From Flavobacteriales bacterium (GTDB taxonomy: Bacteria > Bacteroidota > Bacteroidia > UBA10329), in the NCBI GenBank assembly GCA_021741155.1, contig JAIOYP010000012.1, positions 27,799-91,798 of the forward strand: a stretch of 64,000 nucleotides of DNA, in the 5' to 3' direction. Both the position numbers and the translations under genes were made by a program. Shown in pieces: positions 10,244 to 19,730 of this stretch; position 1 is the first letter of the stretch, and every line of letters starts with the position of its first letter. The notes under the pieces were generated by a model. That model saw nothing but the letters and a program-made list of their open reading frames with translations. It searched no databases and had not been told where the DNA came from.

Positions 10244-10384
10244 TCACATGGGGCCCATCGGGGTCTTGATGGCTCTTCTACCATCGCACTTGCGCGCTTG
10301 ATGCGAGCTTGCACAGGATGCCAAAAGGAAACTGATTGTTACCATGATTATAATCAGAACAGATTTATTTTTAACCACACTCAT
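10244..10384 (-). CDS. Small lipoprotein (46 aa), absent from ORF track
   Basis: Own translation: MSVVKNKSVLIIIMVTISFLLASCASSHQARKCDGRRAIKTPMGPM*; hydrophobic signal plus LASC lipobox. Confidence 0.6.
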   Translation of the reverse strand: MSVVKNKSVLIIIMVTISFLLASCASSHQARKCDGRRAIKTPMGPM

Positions 10385-10465
10385 GAACCAATAACGTGGA
10401 ATACAGCTGATTATTTCAGTGTGAATAGCCTAAAAGCGGCTGTGTGACAAGATAAAAACAAAAAT

Positions 10466-10495
10466 AAAGCCCTCCCGAAATAACGGGAAGGCTTT
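10466..10495 (-). terminator. Probable intrinsic terminator
   Basis: aaagccctcccg-aaataa-cgggaaggcttt hairpin (one mismatch) followed on the minus strand by a T-rich tract, downstream of the stop at 10516. Confidence 0.75.
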
Positions 10496-10515
10496 AACTT
10501 GATATTACGGAATTT

Positions 10516-11943
10516 TTAATGTCCAACCATCAACCGATGCGTTTGGTTCTCTCCGTTAGAGGTTTGAATGGTAATAACATACAATCCAGCGTTAAGATTG
10601 CTAACAGAAAATGTGCTACTGTTAAGTTCACCTTCAAACACGGTCTTATTGTTTTCTAACGCTAGCACTCTTCTACCAGAGGTGTCATACACATCGATAT
10701 TTACCGTTGCATCGTTATCAAATCCGTAGTTAATTATTACGTTGTCTGATGCAGGATTTGGATAAATGGCTGTTTCGAGTACGTCTGCTTCATCCTCAAT
10801 AAACTCATCATCAGAGCCATCCCACTTGTTGGAACCGCAAGCTCCAAGTACATAACCGTTGTTTAGCTTGCCAGCAACTTGATTGGTTTTTATGCAGTAG
10901 GTAATGCCATTCTTACACATCTTCACTTTATTGTTTCCGCAGATGATGTTGCGAACAGTCACTGTCACGTTATCGCTAGCGGTACAACCACGTCCATCTG
11001 TAACGGTGAGTGAATAGTTTGTAGTTGTTGTAGGGCAAACCGATGGAGTCTTAGCCGTTGAACCATTGCTCCATGAATAGGAATAAGGCCCCATGCTGTT
11101 GTTGGCATAACCATCAAGCGACACGCAAGATGCTCCGTATCCGATGTTGATGTCTTTGTCTAACCCTGCGCTTACTACAGGTGGCTGATAAACATACACG
11201 GCCACAAAATTGCTGCTTGTGAGGCCATTACCATCCACCACGGTCAGTTTGTAAAGTTCATTCACGGTTGGGCAAACATTAATACTGGCTGTTGAACCTA
11301 CGGTTGCTGGAGCGTGAACCGATTCCCATGTGTAGCTATAAGGAGCCGCTCCACCGGTTACCGAAGCACTAAGATTGGCACAGCTTCCAAGACAATGATA
11401 AATGGTGCTTCCAGCATCAACGGTCATACTTTGCAAGTTGATAACCAAATCTGCATCGCCATTGCAACCGTAAGGAGCCACGCCAACACCATCAGCTTCT
11501 GCTCCCATGAGGGTCATTGAATTGGGATGCCCTTGTGTGGTGAACGTGAACGTTTTACAAACCTGGGTTAACGACCCGCAAGTAGTGCTGCTACAAGCCC
11601 ATGTACCAGCCCAGCCTCCTGTGGTATAGTTCTCGTAAAAAAGTAGGCTGGGACCATACGAAGAGTTGTCTGCTAAATAAACCGCTCCCGTTGCCGGACT
11701 TGTAAGTGAAGCAGGATAGCTGGCAAACGATGCCCCGTTATCCAACGATACTGCCCAACGCAGGGTGTTGCCGCTTGTGCCAGCACCATTTCCAACACAG
11801 AAGGTTACGGTATATTCGAAAAGGCCGCCTCCGAGGTCGGTTTCCGATACTAGATTGAAATCAGAATACTGACAGGCATTGACGCCTGAGTTTCCGATAA
11901 GTAGCAAGAAGGCTGCTATAAGTAAAGAGTACATTTTTCTCAT
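10516..11943 (-). CDS. Secreted protein with PKD/Ig-like repeats and T9SS type A C-terminal sorting domain
   Basis: 475 aa; signal peptide; C-terminal YPNPASDNVIINYGFDNDATVNIDVYDTSGRRVL...LNAGLYVITIQTSNGENQTHRLMVGH. Confidence 0.9.
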   Translation of the reverse strand: MRKMYSLLIAAFLLLIGNSGVNACQYSDFNLVSETDLGGGLFEYTVTFCVGNGAGTSGNTLRWAVSLDNGASFASYPASLTSPATGAVYLADNSSYGPSLLFYENYTTGGWAGTWACSSTTCGSLTQVCKTFTFTTQGHPNSMTLMGAEADGVGVAPYGCNGDADLVINLQSMTVDAGSTIYHCLGSCANLSASVTGGAAPYSYTWESVHAPATVGSTASINVCPTVNELYKLTVVDGNGLTSSNFVAVYVYQPPVVSAGLDKDINIGYGASCVSLDGYANNSMGPYSYSWSNGSTAKTPSVCPTTTTNYSLTVTDGRGCTASDNVTVTVRNIICGNNKVKMCKNGITYCIKTNQVAGKLNNGYVLGACGSNKWDGSDDEFIEDEADVLETAIYPNPASDNVIINYGFDNDATVNIDVYDTSGRRVLALENNKTVFEGELNSSTFSVSNLNAGLYVITIQTSNGENQTHRLMVGH

Positions 11944-12107
11944 GACATGAATTTTTAGTGATTACAGATTGATGTATCACAAAGGTTGTTTGGTCGGGCT
12001 CACCGATTGGAGATTAATGAACAGGCGTTCACATGTATGGGAAAAGTGTACGGTTCTGATGCATAACCGTTTCTTATGCCCTGTTTATGTTTCACTAAGC
12101 ACAAAAC

Positions 12108-12140
12108 AACAGAGGCGCGGGAAATTCCCGCGCCTCTGTT
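12108..12140 (-). terminator. Perfect 16-bp-arm GC-rich hairpin, probable terminator
   Basis: aacagaggcgcgggaa-a-ttcccgcgcctctgtt; T-rich sequence follows on the minus strand (ttgttttgt). Confidence 0.7.
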
Positions 12141-12165
12141 TAAAGAGTTCTGTGAAGTAATAACG

Positions 12166-12267
12166 CTATTCGGACAACTGCTTAAGAATATCCTGAGCAG
12201 CCTTGACAATAACCGTTCCTGGCTCAAAAACAAACGAAACTCTGTTCTCAAACAGGAAATCTGATTC
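12166..12267 (-). pseudogene. Remnant of the 3' end of a methylmalonyl-CoA mutase large-subunit gene
   Basis: Minus-strand translation SDFLFENRVSFVFEPGTVIVKAAQDILKQLSE* aligns with the intact mutase end [32 protein letters not shown] (25/32 identical), including the stop position. Confidence 0.85.
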
Positions 12268-12296
12268 TCGTTGTATTGCTCTATTTGATTTTATCG

Positions 12297-14366
12297 CTAA
12301 GAAATTCTGACACCCATAACTACGATGTCGTCAACTTGTTCGAGGTTTCCCTTCCAGCTCATTAATTGACTTTCTAATAGAGCGTGTTGCTCATCAACCG
12401 TTTTGGCATGAATGCTTTGCAGGAATGTTCGTAACTGCTTTGCCATAAATTTCTTTCCGTTAGGACCTCCAAACTGGTCGGCATATCCATCAGAAAACAC
12501 GTAAACCATATCGCCTTTTTGAACTGGAATTTCATGATTAGTAAACTTGTGAATCTCTTCTTCAAGAAAATTACCACACGAAAACTTGTCTCCCTTTGTT
12601 TCCAATAGTTCTCCGTCTCTGTAAATGAGCAGCGGATTATATGCTCCTGCGTATTCGAGCGTATTGCTTTTTCTATCCCAACAGCATAAAGCAATATCCA
12701 CTCCATCCTTCACGGATGATTCCTCATACGTTTGATGGAGTGTGTTCGTTAAACCTCGGCTTAGATACCCCAGAATATCGGAAGGTTTTGTCAGTCCTTC
12801 TTGCCTCACAGCTTGCGTAAGCAGGTTATTTGCGACAATAGACACAAACGCCCCCGGAACCCCATGTCCGGTACAATCAACCGCACAAAAAATGGTTTTA
12901 TCTCCGAGTTTATCCGCGAAGTAAAAGTCTCCACTTACTAAGTCTTTTGGCTTGAAGAACACGAATGAGTTTGGCAAGATTTGATTTTCATTTCCCCAAT
13001 CAGGAAAAATGGCATTTTGAATACGCTTCGCATACTTAATACTATCCGTAATGCCCTTGGCATATCTCGCAACTTCATCTCTTGCTTTTCGCGTTTCTCG
13101 GTTTCTAGCAAACAGGACAATTACAACGAATAGAAGAATCAATCCAACACCTAGGAAAAATATTCCTGCTATTTCCCTTTCGTGAATCTCATCATCATGT
13201 TGAATTTTCACTCTTAATTTCTCTTCTTCTCTTACAAGGCTATCTGTAACCAGCTGAGACTGAAACTCCATTTGCCTCAGAATCTCAAAGGTTTGAACAG
13301 ATTGAAGACTGTCATCCAGTCCTTCCATCTGAATATGATACGCAAGCGCCTGACTCGAATTATTCAACGATTGATACGCCTCAAACAAACACTTACAAGC
13401 GTCTCTTCTTTCCCGAAGTCCGTCAAATTTCCTGGCTGTTGTAAGACTTCGATTACACCAACTAATAGCTGAAGAATATTCTCCCTTATCGATATAAACA
13501 TTACCTATGTTATGAAAGATTTGGGCAAGGCCATGATTGTCTGATAGCGCCTCTCGAATGCTCAGACTCTGGTTGTAACAATCGAGCGCCTTATCATGGT
13601 CGTCTTGATCTTGATAGAGACTTCCGAGGTTATTTAATGCCGCAGCCTCTCCCCAAGCATCATCTAACTTTCGATAGAGACTTAGGCTATTGTTGTAGTT
13701 CATTAGCGCTTCTGGGTACTTTTTCTGCTCATAGTGTATTGTGCCAATGTTTTGCAAGGCATTTGCTATTCCGCGTTCATTATTTAATTCGGAGAATAAC
13801 GCTAAACTTTTCTCGAAGTATTCAAGTGCCTTCTGATATTCACCCTGCACCTTGTAAACAATGCCAATGTTATTGTTGGCCGAGGCCATTCCATTCTTAT
13901 TTTCCAGCAAGCCATAAATAAGCATGCTTTCTTGGTAACTACTCAGCGTTCTTGGATAATCACTAATGCCCTCATAAATGCTTCCAATATTTTGCCAAGA
14001 TGCTGCTATTCCACTACTGTCTTTTACTTCTTCATACAGTTTTTTCGATTGGTAAAAGAGTGTTAGAGCTTCAACGTATCCTCCTTGCTCCTCTCTTGCA
14101 AGACCTTGAATATTGAGGCCATCCGCCATGTAAACCTTTAAGTTCTCCTTCTTCGCAAAGTCAATCATTTGCTGCGCGAAATAATAAGCCGAGTCAGGCT
14201 GACTATATAAATAGCCATCCCAAGCATAATCTAACATGGCTGCTAAACGCTTTTCAGATGGCTTTGAAGCATCTTGCCAAACACCAAATAACGAGTCTAA
14301 ATAGGCATCTGCACTTACTGGAAGCACAGCTATAAAAAGCAGAAAGATTAATATGATTTTTTTCAA
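12297..14366 (-). CDS. TPR-repeat protein with C-terminal SpoIIE/PP2C-type phosphatase domain
   Basis: 689 aa; signal peptide, multiple TPRs (AASWQNIGSIYEGISDYPRTLSSYQESMLIY...), TM helix, PP2C-like VSGDFYFADKLGDKTIFCAVDCTGHGVPGAFVSIV. Confidence 0.92.
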   Translation of the reverse strand: MKKIILIFLLFIAVLPVSADAYLDSLFGVWQDASKPSEKRLAAMLDYAWDGYLYSQPDSAYYFAQQMIDFAKKENLKVYMADGLNIQGLAREEQGGYVEALTLFYQSKKLYEEVKDSSGIAASWQNIGSIYEGISDYPRTLSSYQESMLIYGLLENKNGMASANNNIGIVYKVQGEYQKALEYFEKSLALFSELNNERGIANALQNIGTIHYEQKKYPEALMNYNNSLSLYRKLDDAWGEAAALNNLGSLYQDQDDHDKALDCYNQSLSIREALSDNHGLAQIFHNIGNVYIDKGEYSSAISWCNRSLTTARKFDGLRERRDACKCLFEAYQSLNNSSQALAYHIQMEGLDDSLQSVQTFEILRQMEFQSQLVTDSLVREEEKLRVKIQHDDEIHEREIAGIFFLGVGLILLFVVIVLFARNRETRKARDEVARYAKGITDSIKYAKRIQNAIFPDWGNENQILPNSFVFFKPKDLVSGDFYFADKLGDKTIFCAVDCTGHGVPGAFVSIVANNLLTQAVRQEGLTKPSDILGYLSRGLTNTLHQTYEESSVKDGVDIALCCWDRKSNTLEYAGAYNPLLIYRDGELLETKGDKFSCGNFLEEEIHKFTNHEIPVQKGDMVYVFSDGYADQFGGPNGKKFMAKQLRTFLQSIHAKTVDEQHALLESQLMSWKGNLEQVDDIVVMGVRIS

Positions 14367-14440
14367 CGCTTTTTTGGTCTAGGCTTTAGTGACAGGGCAA
14401 TCCTGTTTTATTCACTAATCATATTGAAAACATATTCTTT

Positions 14441-14520
14441 AGCCACAGATGCACGGATTTCCACAGATTGTACACGGATAATCATTTTTTTTCTCTGTGA
14501 AAATCCGTGCATCTGTGGCT
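14441..14520. repeat. Long palindromic intergenic repeat (family B copy 1)
   Basis: agccacagatgcacggatttccacag ... ctgtgaaaatccgtgcatctgtggct, 26-bp arms with one mismatch. Confidence 0.85.
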
Positions 14521-14588
14521 ATTTCATGTTAATTTTTTAAGACCTGATTTCCATAGGCTTAGTGTAACCTGCGGCTTATACCGAAGTT

Positions 14589-16712
14589 TCATTCAGATAG
14601 TTGCCTCAATATTTCCTGGGCGGCTTTGGCAATTACAGTACCTGGTCCAAAGACAAACGACACACCATTATCAAATAAGAAATCGTAATCCTGATGTGGA
14701 ATGACACCACCAGCAACAACCATAATGTCTTCTCTTCCGTAGTTTTTCAATTCTTGGATAACGGCAGGAACGAGCGTTTTATGCCCACCAGCAAGAGAAC
14801 TAACTCCAACGATGTGAACGTCATTCTCCACCGCTTGCTTTGCCACTTCTTTTGGTGTTTGAAAGAGCGGTCCTAGGTCCACATCGAAACCAATATCGGC
14901 AAAGGATGTGGCAATAACCTTAGCCCCACGGTCGTGACCATCTTGTCCCATTTTGGCAACGAGAATACGCGGGCGTCTTCCCTCCTGCTCTGCAAACGCA
15001 TCGGCTGCTGCTTGAGCCGCTATAAAATTTTCGTTCTTTTTCACTGCTCCTGAATATACTCCTGAAATGGAACGCACTACTGCTTTGTATCTTCCGTACT
15101 CTGCTTCTAATGCATCCGATATTTCGCCAAGTGTGGCACGCTTTCGTGCGGCATCTACAGCCAATTCAAGCAAGTTTCCTTTTCCTGATTTGGCACTTGC
15201 AGTTAATGCCGTCAATGCCGCTTTCACGTCTTTGTCGTTCCGCTTTGCTTTCACCTCTGCCAAACGCTTCAGTTGTCCTTCACGAACCGCGTTATTGTCC
15301 ACCTCTCGGATATCCAATTGTGCTTGTTCGTCCAACTGATAGCGATTCACGCCCACAATTACTTCTTCTCCACTGTCAATTCGTGCTTGTTTTCGAGCAG
15401 AAACTTCTTCAATCCGCATTTTAGGTAAACCCGTTTCAATGGCCTTTGCCATTCCTCCGAGTTCTTCCACTTCCTGAATCAGCGTCCATGCTTTTTCACA
15501 CAGTTCATTGGTTAGTTTCTCTACGTAGTATGAACCGCCCCAGGCATCAATGCTTTTGCAGATGTCGGTTTCGTTCTGAATGAAGAGTTGGGTATTCCGA
15601 GCTATTCGAGCTGAGTAATCGGTTGGCAAGGCAATCGCCTCATCCAAGGAATTGGTGTGTAAAGATTGCGTACCGCCAAAGACAGCAGCCATTGCTTCAA
15701 TGTTCGTCCTCACCACGTTATTGTACGGGTCTTGCTCTGTGAGACTCCAACCAGAGGTTTGGCAATGCGTTCGTAACGCCATGCTTTTCTCCAACGTTGG
15801 ATTGAATTGCTTCACGAGTTTGGCCCATAGTAAGCGACCAGCACGCATTTTGGCAACTTCCATAAAGAAGTTCATGCCTATGCCCCAGAAGAAGCTGATT
15901 CGCGGAGCGAAATCATCAATCGCCAATCCTGCCGCAAGACCTGTTCGGATGTATTCCAAGCCATCGGCAAGCGTATACGCCAGTTCAATATCGGCAGTGG
16001 CTCCTGCTTCGTGCATATGGTAGCCCGAAACACTGATGCTGTTGAATTTCGGCATCTTCTCAGCCGAATACTTAAAGATATCTCCCACGATACGCATGCT
16101 TTGCGCTGGCGGATAGATGTAGGTATTCCGCACCATAAACTCTTTGAGAATGTCATTCTGAATGGTGCCTTCCAGAAGTTCTGGCGCCACGCCCTGCTCT
16201 TCTGCTGCTACAATGTAAAATGCCATAATTGGAAGCACCGCCCCATTCATGGTCATAGAAACGGACATCTTATCCAACGGAATCTCATCGAAGAGGATTT
16301 TCATGTCCTCCACCGTATCAATGGCAACACCTGCTTTGCCTACATCGCCCACTACTTTCTCGTGGTCGGAGTCGTAGCCACGGTGAGTAGCTAAATCGAA
16401 GGCTACGGAAAGTCCTTTCTGCCCTGCTTTAAGGTTAGCGCGATAGAAGGCATTGCTTTCTTCTGCGGTGGAGAAACCCGCATATTGGCGGATAGTCCAC
16501 GGGCGGCTAACGAACATAGAACCGTAGGGTCCGCGCATGAAGGGCGCCAAGCCAGACACGAAATCCAGCTGCTTTAAGTCTTCAATCTCTGAGGCATAGT
16601 TATCTGCGCTTACGCGGATGCCTTCGGGTGTATTGAAGAACTCGCCTGTTTCGGTCGAGTCTAAATCGGATGGTTTTAAATAGAACTCGGTGTTCTTAAA
16701 ATCTGGCTTCAT
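14589..16712 (-). CDS. scpA: Methylmalonyl-CoA mutase large (B12-binding) subunit
   Basis: 707 aa; [22 protein letters not shown], and B12 motif [34 protein letters not shown]. Confidence 0.97.
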   Translation of the reverse strand: MKPDFKNTEFYLKPSDLDSTETGEFFNTPEGIRVSADNYASEIEDLKQLDFVSGLAPFMRGPYGSMFVSRPWTIRQYAGFSTAEESNAFYRANLKAGQKGLSVAFDLATHRGYDSDHEKVVGDVGKAGVAIDTVEDMKILFDEIPLDKMSVSMTMNGAVLPIMAFYIVAAEEQGVAPELLEGTIQNDILKEFMVRNTYIYPPAQSMRIVGDIFKYSAEKMPKFNSISVSGYHMHEAGATADIELAYTLADGLEYIRTGLAAGLAIDDFAPRISFFWGIGMNFFMEVAKMRAGRLLWAKLVKQFNPTLEKSMALRTHCQTSGWSLTEQDPYNNVVRTNIEAMAAVFGGTQSLHTNSLDEAIALPTDYSARIARNTQLFIQNETDICKSIDAWGGSYYVEKLTNELCEKAWTLIQEVEELGGMAKAIETGLPKMRIEEVSARKQARIDSGEEVIVGVNRYQLDEQAQLDIREVDNNAVREGQLKRLAEVKAKRNDKDVKAALTALTASAKSGKGNLLELAVDAARKRATLGEISDALEAEYGRYKAVVRSISGVYSGAVKKNENFIAAQAAADAFAEQEGRRPRILVAKMGQDGHDRGAKVIATSFADIGFDVDLGPLFQTPKEVAKQAVENDVHIVGVSSLAGGHKTLVPAVIQELKNYGREDIMVVAGGVIPHQDYDFLFDNGVSFVFGPGTVIAKAAQEILRQLSE

Positions 16713-16724
16713 TGTTTTTCTTTT

Positions 16725-17022
16725 TGCACAGAGAAAGATTGAGTTTTAATAGAGATACACAGAGAGGATTGATTCTCTGTGTGTCTCTCCTTCTCAATAT
16801 TCCCTCTGTGTAATCACTTCTTTTCTTTTGCACGGAGAAAGATGGAGTTTTCACAGAGGAACACAGAGAGTACTGATTCTCTGTGTATCTCTCCCTCTCA
16901 ATTTTCCCTCTGTGTAATCACTTCTTTTCTTTTGCACGGAGAAAGATGGAGTTTTCACGGAGGGACACAGAGATACTATTTCTCTGTGTATCTCTCCTTC
17001 TCAATTTTCCCTCTGTGTAATT
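16725..17022. repeat. Three tandem copies of a ~104-bp hairpin-forming unit
   Basis: Units start at 16725, 16829 and 16933 (period 104); each carries cacagaga...tctctgtg and an outer cacagag...ctctgtg arm pair. Confidence 0.9.
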
Positions 17023-18337
17023 AATTCTCCTCCTCCACTTTATCGTTCGACTCTTCAAATGGCGATGGAAACTTGTTTGTTCCCACCAACACGCGCGCTA
17101 GGCTTTCTACTTCATCGTAATACGCTTGGTCTGACTTGGCGAATTCATCCTCCAAGAAACCATTGGCAGCACAAACGGAATAACCGCCCTTTTCTTCAAT
17201 CTCTAGGAAGAAATCCCATGCCTTTTTGCCCAGTATATCGGTGAGGTGCTCTACGTAATAGCTTCCAGCGGCTGGGTCGATGACCTGATTGAGCCTTGCT
17301 TCCTCTTTCATCAAATGTTGCGTGTTGATGGCCATTCTATCTGCCAACTGAGGTTCGTCTTGTCTGAACGGATTGATGGTAAGGCTATCCACTCCACCCA
17401 ATACGGCACTCATTGCCATCGCGTTTTCGCGCAATAGATTAACGGGAGTATCTAAACTGCTCAAGTGGCGCTCGCCTGTTTGGGCATGCACCCACGTTGA
17501 CCAACGCTTAGAAGCCGCTCCGTGCTGCTGCATGACGCGTGCCCACAAAAAACGCATCAAGCGGAACTTAGCCACTTCTGGCAAGAATGAACTTCCAATG
17601 GCTAGGCTGAACCCGATGTTGCCTGAAATCTGCTCGAACGAAAGACCATTTTTACGAAGTCCGTTCACCAACTCATTTCCCCAGGCGAGGGTAGTACCCA
17701 ATTGCTGAGAAATGGTAGCGCCTTTCATGTAGAATTGTGTACAACTGAGCCCTACACCGCCAAAGCCGTTGCGGTCGTTATTGATGATGATGGACGTGGC
17801 CAAATCAACATTAATGTGCTCGAACCAGAGACCACCTCCACCACCATACGAAGGAATACTTTCTCCTTTAACCAAGCTTTTTAGCCTGAGCCAATTGAAG
17901 TAATCGGCCTGAAACCGAACGGTATTGTATGCATTGGCGAAGCTGATAGAAATTGCGCTCGTTACGATGCCATTAAACAGCACGGCAAACTCATCTCTGG
18001 CAATGTCGTGCCCGTTGAGGTCGATGGTAATGGCAGTTGCGCCTAACGAGAGTTTATGCTGTAGTTCGGTGTTTGCATCTTCCAGATTCTCTAATCGGAT
18101 ATCGGCACAAATCAACCATTCGTTGTTTTGCTGATTGAAGCGCAACGGACGGATGGTGGTTCCGAACATGGGCAGTTTCTCGGTCTCGGAACGGAAGTAG
18201 GCGGGCTTGGCCTGAAAGCCATCGCTCGGCAACCACTGATTGAGTTGGTCAATGTCTGCTCCTTTTAGCTCTTTCTCGGTGAGCTTTTTCCAATCTGCCA
18301 GCTTGGGCGCTTTGAATTCTTCGAATAGTTGTGACAT
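17021..18337 (-). CDS. mutA: Methylmalonyl-CoA mutase small subunit
   Basis: 438 aa; mutase barrel motifs (RFLWARVMQQHGAASKRWSTWVHAQTGERHLSSLDTPVNLLRENAMAMSAVLGG), upstream of the large subunit. Confidence 0.92.
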   Translation of the reverse strand: MSQLFEEFKAPKLADWKKLTEKELKGADIDQLNQWLPSDGFQAKPAYFRSETEKLPMFGTTIRPLRFNQQNNEWLICADIRLENLEDANTELQHKLSLGATAITIDLNGHDIARDEFAVLFNGIVTSAISISFANAYNTVRFQADYFNWLRLKSLVKGESIPSYGGGGGLWFEHINVDLATSIIINNDRNGFGGVGLSCTQFYMKGATISQQLGTTLAWGNELVNGLRKNGLSFEQISGNIGFSLAIGSSFLPEVAKFRLMRFLWARVMQQHGAASKRWSTWVHAQTGERHLSSLDTPVNLLRENAMAMSAVLGGVDSLTINPFRQDEPQLADRMAINTQHLMKEEARLNQVIDPAAGSYYVEHLTDILGKKAWDFFLEIEEKGGYSVCAANGFLEDEFAKSDQAYYDEVESLARVLVGTNKFPSPFEESNDKVEEEN

Positions 18338-18387
18338 GATTCAAATGTAATAGGAAAAAGGGATTAAGGATTAGGGATTAAGGATTA

Positions 18388-18412
18388 GGGGTTAGGGGTT
18401 AGGGGTTAGGGG
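18388..18412 (+). other. Telomere-like GGGGTTA tandem / G-quadruplex motif
   Basis: GGGG-TTA-GGGG-TTA-GGGG-TTA-GGGG, preceded by degenerate ggattaaggattaggg units. Confidence 0.85.
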
Positions 18413-18731
18413 TTAGTACGGATGCTTCGTGATGGAACGCGGATAACACGGAAGGCGCGGATAAAAGCGGATTTTGTCGCTACGCTCTCGGTCATCCTGA
18501 GTGATTTTGCTTTTTCGCAAAATTGTATCGAAGGATGTCGCTATACTTCCCTTCGACCCTTCGATGAAAACTCAGGGCAGGCTAACTCAGGGTAAACTGG
18601 CTCAGCACAGGCAGCTCATGAATGTTTCTCGCAAAGGCGCAAAGACGCAAAGTTTTTAAGGGAACACTACAACGCGCGTCATTGCGAAGGAGGCACACTA
18701 CGAAGCACGTCATTGCTTTTGTCAGGGAGAC

Positions 18732-18908
18732 AAACAGAAACACAGAATTCACAGACCTGCTGGCAGGCAGGGGTTTGCACAGAGGAGAAACAAAATTTTC
18801 TGTGTCCTTTCTGTGAATTCTGTGTTTCTGTGGCTAAAAATATGTTCTTCCCCATTTCTCAATCCCTAGCTTGCTGTCAAAACCGACCATTTGGTGAAAG
18901 TTGCGAAC
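18732..18908. repeat. Dispersed palindromic repeat family A, copy 1
   Basis: cacagaattcacag...cacagaggagaaacaaaattttctgtgtcctttctgtgaattctgtg...ctgtcaaaaccgaccatttggtgaaagttgcgaac; matches 52384..52538. Confidence 0.85.
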
Positions 18909-18936
18909 GCGAGAAATAGTTTTATGAAAACACGTA

Positions 18937-19425
18937 TCAATGCCTCGAACGTGGCCGTTGCTTTCCTTTAGGCGGTTTGGCGCCATTGAAAAAAGTAGCC
19001 AATTCATCTATGAGTTCTTCAAACGCTGGAAGTTGTTCTTCTGTACAAAGGGCTTTCAGCTCTAAGAAATGCTGAAAATGTACGTTCTCTACTTCCTTTT
19101 GAAGTCTTCCAATTGTATTCAATTGCATCTCAATTTCCGTTTGGTCTTGCTTGGATAGTTGAACAAACAATGCATGGCGAGCTTCGAACATCAGTGAGTC
19201 GTTTTTATTAATTGCCGCCAGATGTTCTGCAATCAAAAGCTCATACTTTGCAACCTGTTCTTCATCGAACTTCAACTTTTCAATAACTACATTCTTTGGG
19301 CCTGCTTCTTTACTCCCATGCAGTCTAGGCCCACGGTGATTCGATTTTAAAAAAAAGACCAAAGTTGCTGCATTCAAGAGCACCATCACCACTACCAAGA
19401 TTGTGAGAATCCGTGTCTTAGTCAT
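18937..19425 (-). CDS. Spy/CpxP/CnrX-like periplasmic sensor protein
   Basis: 162 aa; N-terminal TM then helical domain (FDEEQVAKYELLIAEHLAAINKNDSLMFEARHALFVQL...). Confidence 0.65.
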   Translation of the reverse strand: MTKTRILTILVVVMVLLNAATLVFFLKSNHRGPRLHGSKEAGPKNVVIEKLKFDEEQVAKYELLIAEHLAAINKNDSLMFEARHALFVQLSKQDQTEIEMQLNTIGRLQKEVENVHFQHFLELKALCTEEQLPAFEELIDELATFFNGAKPPKGKQRPRSRH

Positions 19426-19699
19426 TATACAACTGATTAGAATCGTTCATTCCCATTGCTTGCGTAATCGTGTAAGCACCACTTTCGCTTGATGGAGAAT
19501 CGCTAGTTCCGCCAAGAAAAATCATGCTATTAACTACGATGAGCAGTGCTACGGTAGCGGCAAAACTCCACACCCATCCAGAAGAAATGGAGTCTTCTGC
19601 CATTTGTAGAATACGCGCATCAATGCGCGTTTTTAGAAACGGAGCAGCATCTACTCTACGTACTTCAGAAAGTAATTCTATTTGTTTCTCTAATTCCAT
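19418..19699 (-). CDS. Small membrane protein, putative anti-sigma factor
   Basis: 93 aa, one TM; directly follows the ECF sigma gene and overlaps the CnrX/Spy-like gene. Confidence 0.55.
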   Translation of the reverse strand: MELEKQIELLSEVRRVDAAPFLKTRIDARILQMAEDSISSGWVWSFAATVALLIVVNSMIFLGGTSDSPSSESGAYTITQAMGMNDSNQLYND

Positions 19700-19730
19700 G
19701 CTACTCGTTAGTTAGACGACCTCTGATTGT

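Noticed and set aside
12000-12251. 83-aa minus ORF MRTEFRLFLSQERLL...
   Set aside because: Out-of-frame reading across the mutase remnant and terminator; the in-frame translation of the remnant is the meaningful one.
16725-17022. CRISPR array
   Set aside because: Repeats are contiguous 104-bp tandem units with no variable spacers and no cas genes nearby.
16779-17024. 81-aa ORF with internal repeats (FSIFPLCNHFFSFARRKMEFS...)
   Set aside because: Chance reading of the 104-bp tandem repeat, which explains its periodicity.
18622-18919. ORFs MFLAKAQRRKVFKG... and MLLSGRQTETQNSQT...
   Set aside because: Fall in intergenic dispersed repeats (family A/C-like), no protein-like conservation visible.
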